Assembly (NCBI RefSeq): GCF_024267675.1
Contig: NZ_JALDYX010000023.1
Location: 1 to 64,000 of the forward strand
Reading direction: 5' to 3'
Length of the DNA: 64,000 nucleotides
Source: Marinobacterium sedimentorum
GTDB lineage: Bacteria; Pseudomonadota; Gammaproteobacteria; Pseudomonadales; Balneatricaceae
Of the stretch, positions 21,440 to 31,447 are shown piece after piece; positions within the stretch are counted from its first letter, which is position 1; the number at the start of each line of letters is the position of its first letter. The position numbers and the translations under genes were made by a program. The notes beneath the pieces were generated by a model. It did no database searches, had not been told where the DNA came from, and was given only the letters and a program-made list of their open reading frames with translations.

Positions 21440-22861
21440 TTAGTGTTTGACGAACTCGCGCACGTCCACAAAATGACCGGCGATCGCCGCCGCCGCAGCC
21501 ATGGCCGGACTGACCAGATGGGTCCTGCCACCAAAGCCCTGGCGCCCTTCGAAGTTGCGATTCGATGTGGATGCACAGTGCTCGCCCGCACCCAGCTTGT
21601 CGGGGTTCATGGCCAGGCACATGGAACAGCCAGGCTCACGCCATTCGATACCCGCATCGATAAAGACCTTGTCCAGACCTTCGGCCTCAGCCTGCGCCTT
21701 GACCAGACCCGACCCCGGCACCACCAGCGCCTGTTTCAGCGTCGTGGCGACCTTGCGCCCCTTCACCACCGCAGCGGCTTCACGCAGATCTTCAATGCGC
21801 GAGTTGGTGCAGGAGCCGATAAACACCCGATCCAGCTGAATCGTGGTGATCGCCTGATCCGCCTGCAGCCCCATGTACTGCAGCGCGCGGCTGTAGCCTT
21901 CACGCTTGACGGCATCGGTTTCGGCGTCAGGATTCGGCACCTTGCCACTGACACCGGTGACCATTTCCGGCGATGTGCCCCAGGTCACCTGCGGCTCTAT
22001 ATCAGCCGCATCAACCTGAACCACCGCATCGAACTGCGCATCGGCATCGGAAACCAGATTTTTCCACGCCTCTACCGCCAGATCCCAGTTTGCCCCCTTG
22101 GGTGAATAGGGACGTCCCTTGACGTAATCAACGGTGACCTGGTCACAGGCGACCAGACCGACGCGAGCACCGGCCTCGATCGCCATGTTGCAGATCGTCA
22201 TGCGCCCTTCCATCGAAATGCCGGCCATGGCCGAACCACCAAATTCAATGGCGTAACCGGTGCCGCCCGCGGTGCCAATCACACCAATGACATGCAGTAT
22301 CACGTCCTTGGCGGTGACGCCTGTGCCCAACTGACCATCAATGCGCACCAGCATGTTATCCATTTTCTTGGTGATCAGGCACTGGGTTGCCAGCACATGC
22401 TCAACCTCGGAGGTACCGATACCGTGCGCCAGGGTAGCGAAGGCGCCGTGGGTGGAGGTGTGGGAATCGCCACAGACCACGGTCATGCCGGGCAGGGTCG
22501 CGCCCTGCTCCGGGCCGACTACGTGCACAATGCCCTGGCGCAGGTCGTTCATCTTGAATTCGGTGATGCCGAAGGACGCACAGTTGTCATCCAGCGTCTG
22601 CACCTGGATGCGCGACACCGGATCAGCAATACCCTGAACGCCGCTGGAGCGCTCCGTTGTCGGCACGTTGTGGTCTGGAGTGGCAAGGTTGGTATCGATA
22701 CGCCAGGGTGTGCGATTGGCGATGCGCAGGCCCTCAAACGCCTGCGGCGACGTCACTTCGTGCAACAGGTGTCGATCAATATAAATCAGCGCACTGCCAT
22801 CATCGTTCTGGCGCACAAGGTGGTCTTGCCACAGCTTGTCATACAGCGTTTTACCGGCCAT
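21440..22861 (-). CDS. leuC: 3-Isopropylmalate dehydratase large subunit
   Basis: 473 aa aconitase-family subunit carrying the 4Fe-4S cluster. Cluster cysteines lie in [13 protein letters not shown] and [43 protein letters not shown] is the other signature region. ATG 22861 ([16 protein letters not shown]) has a GGGAGGAG ribosome site and is preferred over the frame extension to 22918. It is first gene of leuCDB and divergent from a LysR-type gene that probably regulates it. Confidence 0.97.
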   Translation of the reverse strand: MAGKTLYDKLWQDHLVRQNDDGSALIYIDRHLLHEVTSPQAFEGLRIANRTPWRIDTNLATPDHNVPTTERSSGVQGIADPVSRIQVQTLDDNCASFGITEFKMNDLRQGIVHVVGPEQGATLPGMTVVCGDSHTSTHGAFATLAHGIGTSEVEHVLATQCLITKKMDNMLVRIDGQLGTGVTAKDVILHVIGVIGTAGGTGYAIEFGGSAMAGISMEGRMTICNMAIEAGARVGLVACDQVTVDYVKGRPYSPKGANWDLAVEAWKNLVSDADAQFDAVVQVDAADIEPQVTWGTSPEMVTGVSGKVPNPDAETDAVKREGYSRALQYMGLQADQAITTIQLDRVFIGSCTNSRIEDLREAAAVVKGRKVATTLKQALVVPGSGLVKAQAEAEGLDKVFIDAGIEWREPGCSMCLAMNPDKLGAGEHCASTSNRNFEGRQGFGGRTHLVSPAMAAAAAIAGHFVDVREFVKH

Positions 22862-22968
22862 TTTTCGCTCCTCCCAAATCGGCTGACAACTCTCTGCGGG
22901 GCTGGCCCGCAGCGACATTTACGCATCCTATGCCAGTGCCTCGCACAAAACAAATTCATTATTTTTAT

Positions 22969-22989
22969 AGTTTGAATTCCAAACTGGAA
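22969..22989. promoter_or_regulatory. LysR-type operator between leuC and the LysR gene
   Basis: Two overlapping dyads lie in the divergent gap: AGTTTG-AATTC-CAAACT (22969-22985), containing a T-N11-A core (22971-22983), and TTCCA-AAC-TGGAA (22977-22989). T-N11-A dyads are the classical LysR-type recognition sites. The position, about 40 bp before the regulator start and 110 bp before leuC, suits autoregulation plus leuC activation. Binding by the neighbouring regulator is inferred. Confidence 0.6.
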
Positions 22990-23027
22990 TACATAAACTG
23001 ACAAGCAGTCTATTGCGAGCATGATCC

Positions 23028-23924
23028 ATGGATACACATACCCTGCAGGCCTTCGTCTGCGTCGCCCAAACCGGCTCTTTTTCCCAGGCCGCAAGCCAGC
23101 TGTTTCTTACCCAGTCGGCGATCAGCAAACGCATTTCGCTGCTGGAAGCGCAGCTCGACACCCGCCTGTTCGACCGCATTGGCCGCCATATCAGCCTGAC
23201 CGAGACCGGACGCGCACTGCTGCCCCGTGCCAACCGGGTCCTGCTGGAACTGGACGACGCCAGACGCATGATCGGCAATCTATCCGGGGAGGTGCAAGGC
23301 CCCCTGAGCCTGGCCGCCAGCCACCATATCAGCCTGCACCGCCTGCCGCCGATCCTGAAAGCCTACCGCCAGCGTTACCCCGCCGTAACACTGGAGCTCA
23401 AGTTCGATGAGTCAGAGCGGGCCTTTGAGGGCATTCTGAAGGGTGATCTGGAGCTCGCGCTTATCACCCTTTCTCCCAACCCCCATACCAGCATCTGCTC
23501 CGAAACCATCTGGCAGGACCCACTTCACTACGTCGTTGCCAAAGAGCACCCGCTGGCCACCAGGACACAACTGTCGCTGCAGGAACTGACACACTACAGC
23601 GCCATACTGCCCGGCAGCAGCACCTTTACGCGCCAGCTGGTAACTGAACAGTTTGAACAGCACAATCTGGCACTGCACGTAGGCATGTCCACCAACTACC
23701 TGGACACCATTCGCATGATGGTCAGTATTGGTCTTGGCTGGAGTCTGCTGCCGCAGTCACTGATTGCAGACGACCTCAAGGTGCTGGATCTGGGATCGGC
23801 CCCCATAGTGCGTCAGCTGGGCTACATCTATCACCGCGACAGAACACTGTCGAATGCCGCCCACCGCTTTGTGGAAATGCTGCGTGCACTGGGCGAAAAC
23901 GCAACTGCAGAGGTCATCAGATGA
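23028..23924 (+). CDS. LysR-family transcriptional regulator
   Basis: 298 aa. The N-terminal winged helix-turn-helix (residues 1-60: MDTHTLQAFVCVAQTGSFSQAASQLFLTQSAISKRI) is followed by a periplasmic-binding-like effector domain (about 90-290). It is divergent from leuCDB, the same arrangement as the uncharacterised LysR gene beside leuC in Pseudomonas. It likely controls leuCDB and itself through the dyads in the shared gap; the effector is unknown, with a leucine-pathway intermediate being the obvious guess. Confidence 0.88.
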   Translation: MDTHTLQAFVCVAQTGSFSQAASQLFLTQSAISKRISLLEAQLDTRLFDRIGRHISLTETGRALLPRANRVLLELDDARRMIGNLSGEVQGPLSLAASHHISLHRLPPILKAYRQRYPAVTLELKFDESERAFEGILKGDLELALITLSPNPHTSICSETIWQDPLHYVVAKEHPLATRTQLSLQELTHYSAILPGSSTFTRQLVTEQFEQHNLALHVGMSTNYLDTIRMMVSIGLGWSLLPQSLIADDLKVLDLGSAPIVRQLGYIYHRDRTLSNAAHRFVEMLRALGENATAEVIR

Positions 23925-24016
23925 GCAGTACTGTATTCTGGCTACATCATTGCTTCATAACGGCCACAGGGCTGTATTAATATGGGCATCCGCAGCACGG
24001 CGTCCGGAGACACCTT

Positions 24017-25033
24017 TTGACCGACGATTTTCGTACACTGATGGAAAAGTGGCTCGAGCAGCAACAGGCCTACTGGGCCCAGCTGTCCGCCAACGATTCC
24101 TCAGCGCACGGGGCCTGGGATGGCCTTTTCAAGGGCAGCAAACTCTATGGTGACGATGCCAGCGGCAACAGCCGCCAGGGCACTGAGCCGCAGCAGCGCA
24201 TTCTGGCCCAGCTCGCCGGCCAGATTCTGGTACTGAACCAGTACGCCGAGCCCTTTTTCAAGGCCCTGCAGAGCCCTTCACACGACGCCGCACTGACGGA
24301 CAGCATCGAACACTGGCTGCACGCACTGCAGCAGCAGGCCGGCAGCGATGCCACCCAGAGCTGGAAGCTGCCGGATGCGCTCACCAGCCTGCTGCACGCA
24401 TCAGGCGTGAATGCAGAACAACTGCTCGATGAAGCCGCCCTGGACGCGCTCAGCCGACTTTTTGTCGCGCCTGACATCACCCCCAAAGAGTCAAGAGCCA
24501 AGGCACTGGAGGCGCTAAGGCTGCTGCTGGAGTACCAGCAGGCGCTGCAACAGTACCTGAACCAGATAGGCGAGATAGGCCGCCAGGCCGCCGCCGCACT
24601 CAGCACCCAGCTATCCCGAGCCGACACGGCCGTCACCTCCCTGGGTACACTGCACGACCTCTGGGTCGAGCACTATGAGCAGACCTATCGCCAGCAGGCC
24701 TTTGGCACGACCTTTCAGGCCGCCCACGGGCGCCTGTCCAATGCCCATATGCGGCTGCAGCTGTTTGCCCAGCAGCTGCGAGACGCCCGACTCAAGGCCG
24801 CGGGGCTGGCCACCCAGCAGGAATTGCAGCAACTGCGCCGCGAGGCCCACGTGCTGCGCAAGCAAGTACGCCAATTGCAACTACAACAACAGCAGCAAAG
24901 TGCCGACGCTACATCCGCAACGCCAGACAACACCGCCGCCATGCAGGCACTGCGAGCCGAACTCGAGGCGCTTCGCAGCGAAATCAGACAGCCGGCCCCG
25001 CGGCCAGCAAGCGCCAGGAAACGCAAAGCATGA
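24017..25033 (+). CDS. phaE: Class III PHA synthase subunit PhaE
   Basis: 338 aa. The start is a TTG at 24017 behind a GGAG site. The protein is hydrophilic and mostly helical, with a Gln/Leu-rich C-terminal coiled coil (about 265-330). N-terminal FRTLMEKWLEQQQAYW and the central YQQALQQYLNQIGEIG and LWVEHYEQTYR stretches resemble PhaE of Allochromatium-type synthases. It overlaps phaC by 4 bp (ATGA), the usual class III arrangement. PhaE has no catalytic site; it forms the active complex with PhaC. The assignment rests mainly on context plus these stretches. Confidence 0.87.
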   Translation: MTDDFRTLMEKWLEQQQAYWAQLSANDSSAHGAWDGLFKGSKLYGDDASGNSRQGTEPQQRILAQLAGQILVLNQYAEPFFKALQSPSHDAALTDSIEHWLHALQQQAGSDATQSWKLPDALTSLLHASGVNAEQLLDEAALDALSRLFVAPDITPKESRAKALEALRLLLEYQQALQQYLNQIGEIGRQAAAALSTQLSRADTAVTSLGTLHDLWVEHYEQTYRQQAFGTTFQAAHGRLSNAHMRLQLFAQQLRDARLKAAGLATQQELQQLRREAHVLRKQVRQLQLQQQQQSADATSATPDNTAAMQALRAELEALRSEIRQPAPRPASARKRKA

Positions 25034-26097
25034 ACGGAATCGATCTGGACGCCGACAGTGCCATCGAAGAAGTACAGGCCTATCGCCGCAAGCTCGTCGT
25101 CGGCTGCGAAACCCTGACCGAGATCCGCGCCGTCGAGGTTGGCCCCTCGGCGTCCGAGGTCATCTACCGCCAGGACAAGCTGCGTCTGCTGCACTATGTC
25201 AGCGACCAGCCGAAACGCTGCCAGACGCCGCTGCTGATCTGCTATGCCCTGGTCAACAGACCCTACGTGATCGATCTGGATGCCCGCCGCTCCCTGGTAC
25301 AAAAGCTGCTTGCCCTGGGGATCGACCTGTACCTGATCGACTGGGGTTACCCGGATGCCGGCGACAGCCACCTCGACCTGGATGACTACATCAACGACTA
25401 CCTTGATAGCTGCGTCGACCAGGTTCGCCAGCGCAGCAGTCAAGACCGCATCAATCTGCTGGGCATCTGCCAGGGTGGCACCTTCAGCCTGTGCTATAGC
25501 GCGATCTATCCGCACAAAATCAGAAATCTGATCACCCTGGTGACCCCGGTGGACTTCCACACACCGGACAACCTGCTCAGCCATCTGGCGCAGAAAGTCG
25601 ATGCAGATCTTGCGGTAGAAACCTACGGCAACATACCCGGCAGCATGCTCAATGACGCCTACAAGTCACTGATGCCCATGCGCCTTGGCATACAGAAACA
25701 GCTGCACATGCCCGATCAGCTGCAAAGCCGGGACAAGGCACTCAATTTTCTGCGCATGGAAGAATGGATACACGACAGCCCGGACCAGGCCGGCGAGGCC
25801 TTCAGGCAATTCATTCAGGATTTCTTTCAACAGAACAAGTTGATACAGGGCCAGGTAATGATCGGCGACAAGGCCGTCGATCTGCACAACATCCACCAGC
25901 CCGTGCTCAATATCTATGGCGAACAGGACCATCTGGTGCCGCCGTCTGCATCCACCGTGCTCGCTGATCTCACCTCGTCCAGCGACTATGAAGCCCTGCC
26001 GGTGACCGCCGGCCATATCGGTATTTTCGTGGGCAAACGCGCCCAGAACCTGCTGGCACCCCACATAGCGCAGTGGCTGTTGCAGCGCGACAGCTAA
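25030..26097 (+). CDS. phaC: Class III PHA synthase catalytic subunit PhaC
   Basis: 355 aa, the typical length of class III PhaC (class I is about 580). The alpha/beta hydrolase triad is Cys147 in the lipase-box-like GICQGG, Asp300 in YGEQDHLVPP and His329 in AGHIGIFVGK, within two residues of the published Allochromatium positions. It polymerises (R)-3-hydroxyacyl-CoA, normally short-chain, into storage polyester granules together with PhaE. It is convergent with phaR across a terminator. A second, class I-type synthase lies at 56154-57890. Confidence 0.95.
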   Translation: MNGIDLDADSAIEEVQAYRRKLVVGCETLTEIRAVEVGPSASEVIYRQDKLRLLHYVSDQPKRCQTPLLICYALVNRPYVIDLDARRSLVQKLLALGIDLYLIDWGYPDAGDSHLDLDDYINDYLDSCVDQVRQRSSQDRINLLGICQGGTFSLCYSAIYPHKIRNLITLVTPVDFHTPDNLLSHLAQKVDADLAVETYGNIPGSMLNDAYKSLMPMRLGIQKQLHMPDQLQSRDKALNFLRMEEWIHDSPDQAGEAFRQFIQDFFQQNKLIQGQVMIGDKAVDLHNIHQPVLNIYGEQDHLVPPSASTVLADLTSSSDYEALPVTAGHIGIFVGKRAQNLLAPHIAQWLLQRDS

Positions 26098-26116
26098 ACG
26101 CCAGACGCCCGGATAC

Positions 26117-26146
26117 AAAACCGCCGCATTCAAGCGGCGGTTTGAT
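26117..26146. terminator. Bidirectional terminator between phaC and phaR
   Basis: Perfect 10-bp stem AAACCGCCGC-ATTCAA-GCGGCGGTTT (26118-26143). A and T tracts at both ends allow function for phaEC on the plus strand and, more weakly, for phaR on the minus strand. Confidence 0.8.
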
Positions 26147-26190
26147 TCTTCAGAGATAGCAATCAGATCAGACGACTGCTGCCTATCGGC

Positions 26191-26721
26191 TTACTTGCCG
26201 GCCTTGCCAGACGTTTCCGGCTGCGGCTTCGCGGTCTCGCCAGCGGCATCAGCATCTTCAGCGGTGCGACCACCCGGCTTGAACATGTTCCACATCGCCA
26301 TATTCTGATCCGCCAGCCGGTTCATCACCGTCAGCGGATTGGCCACGCCCATCATGTTCTGCATCTGCTCGCGAATGCGATCCTGATGCTCGAGAAAAGC
26401 CCCGACACTCTGTTCGATATACTGACTCATCATGCCCTGCATGCTGTCACCGTAAAAACGGATCAGCTGCTGCAATACCTGATTGGTCAGCAGAGTCCCG
26501 TGACCTTCAGCTTCCTGCTCCGATATGATTTGCAGCAGGATGTTACGCGTAAGATCGTTACCGGTTTTGGAGTCCTGCACCTGAAACGCCTCACCGCTCA
26601 GCACCAGCAGCTTGACGTCTTCCAGTGTCACGTAACAGCTCTTGGACGTATCGTAAAGTCGACGGTTGGTGTACTTTCTTAATATTCGCAAGGCACCCAC
26701 TCTCTCGTTGCTTTCACTCAT
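26191..26721 (-). CDS. phaR: PHA synthesis repressor PhaR
   Basis: 176 aa. The N-terminal PHB/PHA accumulation regulator DNA-binding domain (RILRKYTNRRLYDTSKSCYVTLEDVKLLVLSG) is followed by the PHB-associated domain (LLTNQVLQQLIRFYGDSMQGMMSQYIEQSVGAFLE). PhaR binds both PHA granules and TGC-rich DNA near phasin and pha genes; polymer binding releases the DNA. ATG 26721 (MSESNERV) was preferred over the frame extension to 26775. It lies 20 bp downstream of the DUF6489-type gene and is convergent with phaEC. Confidence 0.95.
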   Translation of the reverse strand: MSESNERVGALRILRKYTNRRLYDTSKSCYVTLEDVKLLVLSGEAFQVQDSKTGNDLTRNILLQIISEQEAEGHGTLLTNQVLQQLIRFYGDSMQGMMSQYIEQSVGAFLEHQDRIREQMQNMMGVANPLTVMNRLADQNMAMWNMFKPGGRTAEDADAAGETAKPQPETSGKAGK

Positions 26722-26740
26722 TCGCGATCCGACCTCAACA

Positions 26741-27007
26741 TCAGTCAGAAGCTTTCCCGGCTTCCTTAGACGCACCTTTATAGTTAGTCATCATCTTCAG
26801 CATCATCTGCTGCAGCGCCTCCATCGAACCCAGACCACTGGTCATGTAGGGCTTGAACAGGGTCAACGGGTCATAACCATCCGCCCCTGCCGCCATACGT
26901 TCGCGTATCTGATCGAGCATTTCCTGCTGAAAGCCTGCGATGTCCGGCAGACCCAGTATCCGGCGCATTTCATCCGGCGTCATATCCACATCAATCTTGA
27001 AATTCAT
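26741..27007 (-). CDS. Small DUF6489-type protein linked to phaR
   Basis: 88 aa, starting MNFKIDVDMTPDEMRRILGLPDI after a GGGG ribosome site. It appears to belong to the DUF6489 family (pattern of x-x-TPEE-x-RR-x-LGLPD near the N-terminus, then a helical QQEMLDQIRERMAAGADGYDPL); this is from memory, not a search. The C-terminal part is a Met-rich amphipathic helix (EALQQMMLKMMTNY), a pattern also seen in phasins. It is 20 bp upstream of phaR and probably cotranscribed, which suggests a PHA-granule role, but no function is known to me. Confidence 0.7.
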   Translation of the reverse strand: MNFKIDVDMTPDEMRRILGLPDIAGFQQEMLDQIRERMAAGADGYDPLTLFKPYMTSGLGSMEALQQMMLKMMTNYKGASKEAGKASD

Positions 27008-27068
27008 ACTATCCCCGAGATCGATCGACCAAGCTGAATCTATAGTATAACTGCACTGCAATACAAAT

Positions 27069-28235
27069 CTAACGCTCATTTTGCTGCAGTTTTTCCGGAC
27101 GAATCCAGATTATTGCCAGCACAATCGCCACCGCACTTGCTGCAGCTGCTGCCACGAAGGCAGCCACAGAGCCCTGGGTATCCCAGAGTAAACCCGCCGC
27201 CAGCGCCCCTGCGGCACCGCCGGCCCCAAAGCCCAGACTTGAAAACAGCGCCTGCCCCTGCCCCTGGGCCTGTTCGGAAAAATAATGCTGCACCAAACTG
27301 ATACCCAGCACATGCAGGCAACCAAAGGTTGCGGCATGCAGCACCTGAGCCAGCAACATGAGCGGCAGCCAGTCAGGCACCCAGGCGATCAGCAACCAGC
27401 GCAGCACACAGAGCCAGAGGCTGATCAGCATCAGGCTGCGGATGCCAAAGCGACTCATCAGCCGATGCATGACGGCAAACACCAGAATCTCGGCGATAAC
27501 CCCCAGCGCCCAGAGCAGCCCGATCTCACCACGACTGTAACCCAGACTCTCCAGCAACAGACTGTAGAAGGTGTAATAGGGCCCGTGGCCGAACTGCACC
27601 AGAAACACGATACCGTAGAATGCCATCACCTGAGGGCTGCGCAGCGTACGCAGAAAACCTTCACCACCACCGGATGCACGCGCACTCAGCGCAGGCGCGC
27701 TGACCAGCAGGCTATTGCACCAGATCAGCAGCATCAGCCCGAGCATGATCCAGGGCAGCCAGTCGACGCCAATCGCATCCAGCGCCCAGCCCAGCACCAC
27801 CACGGTCAGCACGAAGCCCACCGACCCCCACAACCGCAGCAGACTGTAGCGCGCACGCTGCGCCCCAAGATGACGCAGGGTCACTACCTCGAACTGCGGC
27901 AGCACCGCGTTCCAGAAAAACGAGAACGCCAGCATGACCCAGGCAATGCCCACGGCGCTGTCCTGCCAGAAGATCGCCAGGAACACCAGAGCTGTCATGC
28001 CACTGCCAAAGCGCACAATCTCAATACGCCGCCCGGTGCGATCCGCCGCCCAGCCCCAGATGTTGGGCGCGATAATGCGCGACCCCTGCACGATGGCCAT
28101 CAGCATGCCGATGGTACGGGCATCAAACTCTAGACTTTTCAGATACAGCGGCCAGTACGGCACTATGGCGCCGAGCAGCGCAAAATAGAAAAAATAGAAG
28201 CCGGACAGTCGCCGGTAAGGAATGGGCTCGGACAT
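27069..28235 (-). CDS. MFS transporter (HcaT / MFS_1-like family)
   Basis: 388 aa with about 12 hydrophobic segments and MFS loop motifs (WGWAADRTGRR after helix 2). The start RRLSGFYFFYFALLGAIVPYWPLYLKSL is typical of the MFS_1-like family that includes the putative 3-phenylpropionate transporter HcaT and nucleoside:H+ symporters. The substrate cannot be read from sequence. It is upstream of the DUF6489-phaR pair with a 61-bp gap. Confidence 0.85.
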   Translation of the reverse strand: MSEPIPYRRLSGFYFFYFALLGAIVPYWPLYLKSLEFDARTIGMLMAIVQGSRIIAPNIWGWAADRTGRRIEIVRFGSGMTALVFLAIFWQDSAVGIAWVMLAFSFFWNAVLPQFEVVTLRHLGAQRARYSLLRLWGSVGFVLTVVVLGWALDAIGVDWLPWIMLGLMLLIWCNSLLVSAPALSARASGGGEGFLRTLRSPQVMAFYGIVFLVQFGHGPYYTFYSLLLESLGYSRGEIGLLWALGVIAEILVFAVMHRLMSRFGIRSLMLISLWLCVLRWLLIAWVPDWLPLMLLAQVLHAATFGCLHVLGISLVQHYFSEQAQGQGQALFSSLGFGAGGAAGALAAGLLWDTQGSVAAFVAAAAASAVAIVLAIIWIRPEKLQQNER

Positions 28236-28340
28236 CAGTGCCAGGCCTGCATGACGGGGCCTGAGCGGCCCGCTGGAACAAGAGCGTTTAACGACGACCG
28301 TGGGCCCTGCTAACCGCAGAACCCACAGCCAGGAACGCTA

Positions 28341-29195
28341 TCAGGCGCCCTTAAGGGCATCAACCACAAACTGCGGCAGAGCAAAGCTGCCGCAATGCAT
28401 GGCCGGGTTGTAATACCGGGTCTTGATAGCCGATGCCGTGAAGCGCTGCTCAATCAGACTCAGCGGCTGTGACGGCAGGCTGGCGTTGTCCGAACCCCAG
28501 GCCAGAGTCATGTTGCCACCGATGTAGGTCGGCACTGCGGCACAGTAGAAGGTCTGATCCTTGAAATAGGGACTCAGGCGACGGCGCGTCGTCAGCACTT
28601 CTTCGACCTGCATGTAGGCGACACCATTCTGTGCCACAAAGACACCGCCGTCGTTCAGACAGCGTTTGCAGCCTTCATAGAAAGCGCTGGAAAACAGCAC
28701 CTCACCAGGGCCGACAGGATCGGTGCAGTCGGAAATAATGACATCGAACTTCTCTTCGGTCTGCTGCACGTACTCGATACCGTCGGCAATCACGATATTG
28801 GCACGCGCATCGTCGAAGGCACCCTGAGAGTGATTCGGCAGGTAGGTCTTGCACATGTCGATCACGGCCTGGTCGATCTCGACCTGGGTCACATGCTCAA
28901 CCTCCTGATGCTTCAGGACTTCGCGCAGAATACCGCCATCGCCACCGCCGATAATCAGCACGCGCCTGGCTGCGCCGTGGGCAAACAGCGGCACATGGGT
29001 CAGCATCTCGTGGTAGATGAACTCGTCTTTCTCGGTGGTCTGAATGATGCCGTCCAGCGCCATCACTGTCCCGAACTTCTTGTTGCGGAAAATGATCAGG
29101 TGCCAGGAGTCGGTCTGCTGCTCAAACAGCACTTCATCGATCTCAAAGCTCTGGCCATAGCCGTCATACAGTTTTTCGGCGTAATTCGAAGTCAT
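28341..29195 (-). CDS. speE: Polyamine aminopropyltransferase (spermidine synthase)
   Basis: 284 aa. It moves an aminopropyl group from decarboxylated SAM to putrescine. The nucleotide-binding [18 protein letters not shown] and the active-site [15 protein letters not shown] and QNGVAYMQ regions are intact. N-terminal [21 protein letters not shown] is diagnostic. No speD (SAM decarboxylase) is adjacent. Confidence 0.95.
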   Translation of the reverse strand: MTSNYAEKLYDGYGQSFEIDEVLFEQQTDSWHLIIFRNKKFGTVMALDGIIQTTEKDEFIYHEMLTHVPLFAHGAARRVLIIGGGDGGILREVLKHQEVEHVTQVEIDQAVIDMCKTYLPNHSQGAFDDARANIVIADGIEYVQQTEEKFDVIISDCTDPVGPGEVLFSSAFYEGCKRCLNDGGVFVAQNGVAYMQVEEVLTTRRRLSPYFKDQTFYCAAVPTYIGGNMTLAWGSDNASLPSQPLSLIEQRFTASAIKTRYYNPAMHCGSFALPQFVVDALKGA

Positions 29196-29227
29196 CTCGT
29201 TGTAAAACCCTTAAATACGATTGCTGT

Positions 29228-29244
29228 GGCCGCCGCCGGCGGCC
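29228..29244. terminator. GC-rich hairpin between aroC and speE
   Basis: GGCCGCC-GCC-GGCGGCC forms a 7-bp stem just past the aroC stop. There is no T tract on the minus strand, so termination is doubtful. Confidence 0.25.
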
Positions 29245-29287
29245 GTTTACTGTAAATAACACCAGACTGGCACTGGCGCGCTGCACT

Positions 29288-30379
29288 TTAGCGCAAAACA
29301 GGTACGCTCGTCGTGACATCCGCGTTCTGCCCGCGGTTACGCAGGTAGTGATCCATCAGCACTATGGCCATCATGGCCTCGGCGATAGGTGTCGCACGGA
29401 TGCCGACGCAGGGGTCGTGCCGCCCCTTGGTCACGACCTCAATCGCCTCGCCCTGGGCATTAATGCTGCGCCCCGGCAGGCGCAGACTGGAGGTCGGCTT
29501 GAGTGCCATATGGGCGATGATGTCCTGGCCGGTGGAAATTCCGCCCAGCACGCCGCCGGCGTGGTTCGACAGGAACCCCTCAGGCGTCATTTCATCGCGA
29601 TGCTCGGTTCCCTTCTGCTCCACCACGGCAAAGCCATCCCCGATCTCGACGCCCTTGACGGCATTGATACTCATAAGGGCATGGGCCAGATCCGCATCCA
29701 GCCGGTCAAAGATCGGCTCGCCCAACCCCACCGGCACATTGCGTGCAACCACGGAAATGCGCGCACCGATGGAGTTACCCTCCTTGCGCAGCTCATCCAT
29801 GTAAACTTCCATGCGCGCAGCAGCCTCCGCATCCGGGCTGAAAAACGGGTTGCGCGCAACCTCCGCCCAGTCAAAACGCTGCTCATCGATACGAATGGGG
29901 CCAAGTTGACTCAGGTAGCCCGCAACCTCAATGCCCTTGCTGGCAAGAAACTTGCGCGCAATACCACCGGCCGCCACACGCATCGCGGTTTCCCGCGCAG
30001 AGGAACGACCGCCACCGCGGTAATCGCGAAAGCCGTACTTATGGCTGTAGACATAATCGGCATGGGCCGGACGAAAGGTATCCGCAATATTGGAGTAGTC
30101 CTTGGAGCGCTGGTCGGTATTCTCGATCAGCAGCCCGATGGGCGTACCGGTAGTACGGCCCTCGAACACTCCGGACAGAATGCGCACCTGATCAGGTTCG
30201 CGCCGCTGGGTGGTATGACGCGACGTACCGGGCTTGCGACGATCAAGGTCACCCTGCAGGTCGGCCTCACACAGCTCGATTCCCGGCGGACAGCCATCCA
30301 CCACACACCCCAGCGCCGGACCGTGGCTCTCGCCAAAGGTGGACACCGTAAACAGCTTACCGAAACTATTTCCAGACAT
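29288..30379 (-). CDS. aroC: Chorismate synthase
   Basis: 363 aa FMN-dependent enzyme, last step of the shikimate pathway. [57 protein letters not shown] and [13 protein letters not shown] are family signatures. ATG 30379 has an AGGA ribosome site; the frame extends to 30409 without homology. The aroC-prmB-smrB neighbourhood also occurs in E. coli. Confidence 0.97.
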   Translation of the reverse strand: MSGNSFGKLFTVSTFGESHGPALGCVVDGCPPGIELCEADLQGDLDRRKPGTSRHTTQRREPDQVRILSGVFEGRTTGTPIGLLIENTDQRSKDYSNIADTFRPAHADYVYSHKYGFRDYRGGGRSSARETAMRVAAGGIARKFLASKGIEVAGYLSQLGPIRIDEQRFDWAEVARNPFFSPDAEAAARMEVYMDELRKEGNSIGARISVVARNVPVGLGEPIFDRLDADLAHALMSINAVKGVEIGDGFAVVEQKGTEHRDEMTPEGFLSNHAGGVLGGISTGQDIIAHMALKPTSSLRLPGRSINAQGEAIEVVTKGRHDPCVGIRATPIAEAMMAIVLMDHYLRNRGQNADVTTSVPVLR

Positions 30380-30532
30380 ATGTGTTCCTGTCACAGCAAA
30401 CCCGGACACCGCGCCGCTGCCGGTTCAGAACCGACAACCCTGGCCGCACCTGGTGATAAATTAAACGTACTCTGCGTCTCCTGGCCTGATAGCAGCCTGT
30501 CCGACAGACTGCCAGGCGCAGCAGCCAAAGCC

Positions 30533-31447
30533 TCAAAACAGATTGCGATACTGGTGCAGGTCTTTGGCCGTGATCGCAAAGACACCGTTGCCGTGTTCCA
30601 GCTCAACCCAGATCAGCGGCACCTGGGGAAACTCCTCCATCAGATGCACTTCGCTGTTGCCGACTTCCACCACCAGCAGGCCATCTTCGCGCAAAAACTC
30701 GCAGGCCTGGCGCAGAATATTGCGGGTAATGTCCAGCCCGTCTTCGCCGGAGGTCAGCGCCAGTTCCGGCTCATGGCCAAACTCGGCCGGCATGCAAGCA
30801 TAGTCCGCCGCATCCACATAGGGCGGATTGCTGACGATCAGATCATAGCTGCGTCCCTGCAGCGCGCTGAACAGGTCGCTCTGGATCACATTGACGCGCT
30901 CTTCCAGGCCATGGCGGCTGACATTGCGTGCCGCCACTTCCAGCGCCTCGACCGAAACATCCACCAGGTCAACTTCAGCTTCCTCGAAGACGTCGGCACA
31001 GCCAATTCCGATGCAGCCACTGCCGGCACACAGATCCAGAATGCGTTCAACGGGCCCGGAACGCAGCCAGGGCGCAAAACGTGCCTGTATCAGCTCGGCT
31101 ATGGGCGAGCGCGGTATCAGCACGTTCTCGTTGACATAAAATGGCATGCCCAGATACCAGGCCTCACCGATCACGTAAGGCAAAGGCTTGCGCTCTTCCA
31201 CGCGCTGACGCAGGAATTCCACCACGCGCTTGCGCTCGCCAAACGTCAGGCGTGCGTCCATCACCGCAGGGTTGGTATCCCAGGGCAGATCGATAGCGCC
31301 CAGCACCAGTTGAACAGCTTCATCCCACGCATTGTCCGTGCCGTGACCGAAAAATACCTGTTCGCGGCTGAACTGACTCAGACTCCAGCGGACAAAATCA
31401 CGTATCGTATACAGCTCATTTACAACCTGTTCTTGATCGATGCTCAT
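30533..31447 (-). CDS. prmB: Ribosomal protein L3 glutamine methyltransferase PrmB
   Basis: 304 aa SAM-dependent N5-glutamine methyltransferase. SAM-binding LDLCAGSGCIGIG and catalytic NPPYVD are clear. EAWYLGMPFYVNENVLIPRSPIAELI marks PrmB rather than the release-factor enzyme PrmC. ATG 31447 (MSIDQEQVVNELYTIRDFVRW) starts the homology; the open frame extends to 31609 into the promoter gap. It is divergent from smrB and upstream of aroC. Confidence 0.94.
   Translation of the reverse strand: MSIDQEQVVNELYTIRDFVRWSLSQFSREQVFFGHGTDNAWDEAVQLVLGAIDLPWDTNPAVMDARLTFGERKRVVEFLRQRVEERKPLPYVIGEAWYLGMPFYVNENVLIPRSPIAELIQARFAPWLRSGPVERILDLCAGSGCIGIGCADVFEEAEVDLVDVSVEALEVAARNVSRHGLEERVNVIQSDLFSALQGRSYDLIVSNPPYVDAADYACMPAEFGHEPELALTSGEDGLDITRNILRQACEFLREDGLLVVEVGNSEVHLMEEFPQVPLIWVELEHGNGVFAITAKDLHQYRNLF

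Noticed and set aside
19919-22105. 728-codon open frame opposite leuBDC
   Set aside because: It spans three conserved genes on the opposite strand including their junctions; no domain is recognisable.
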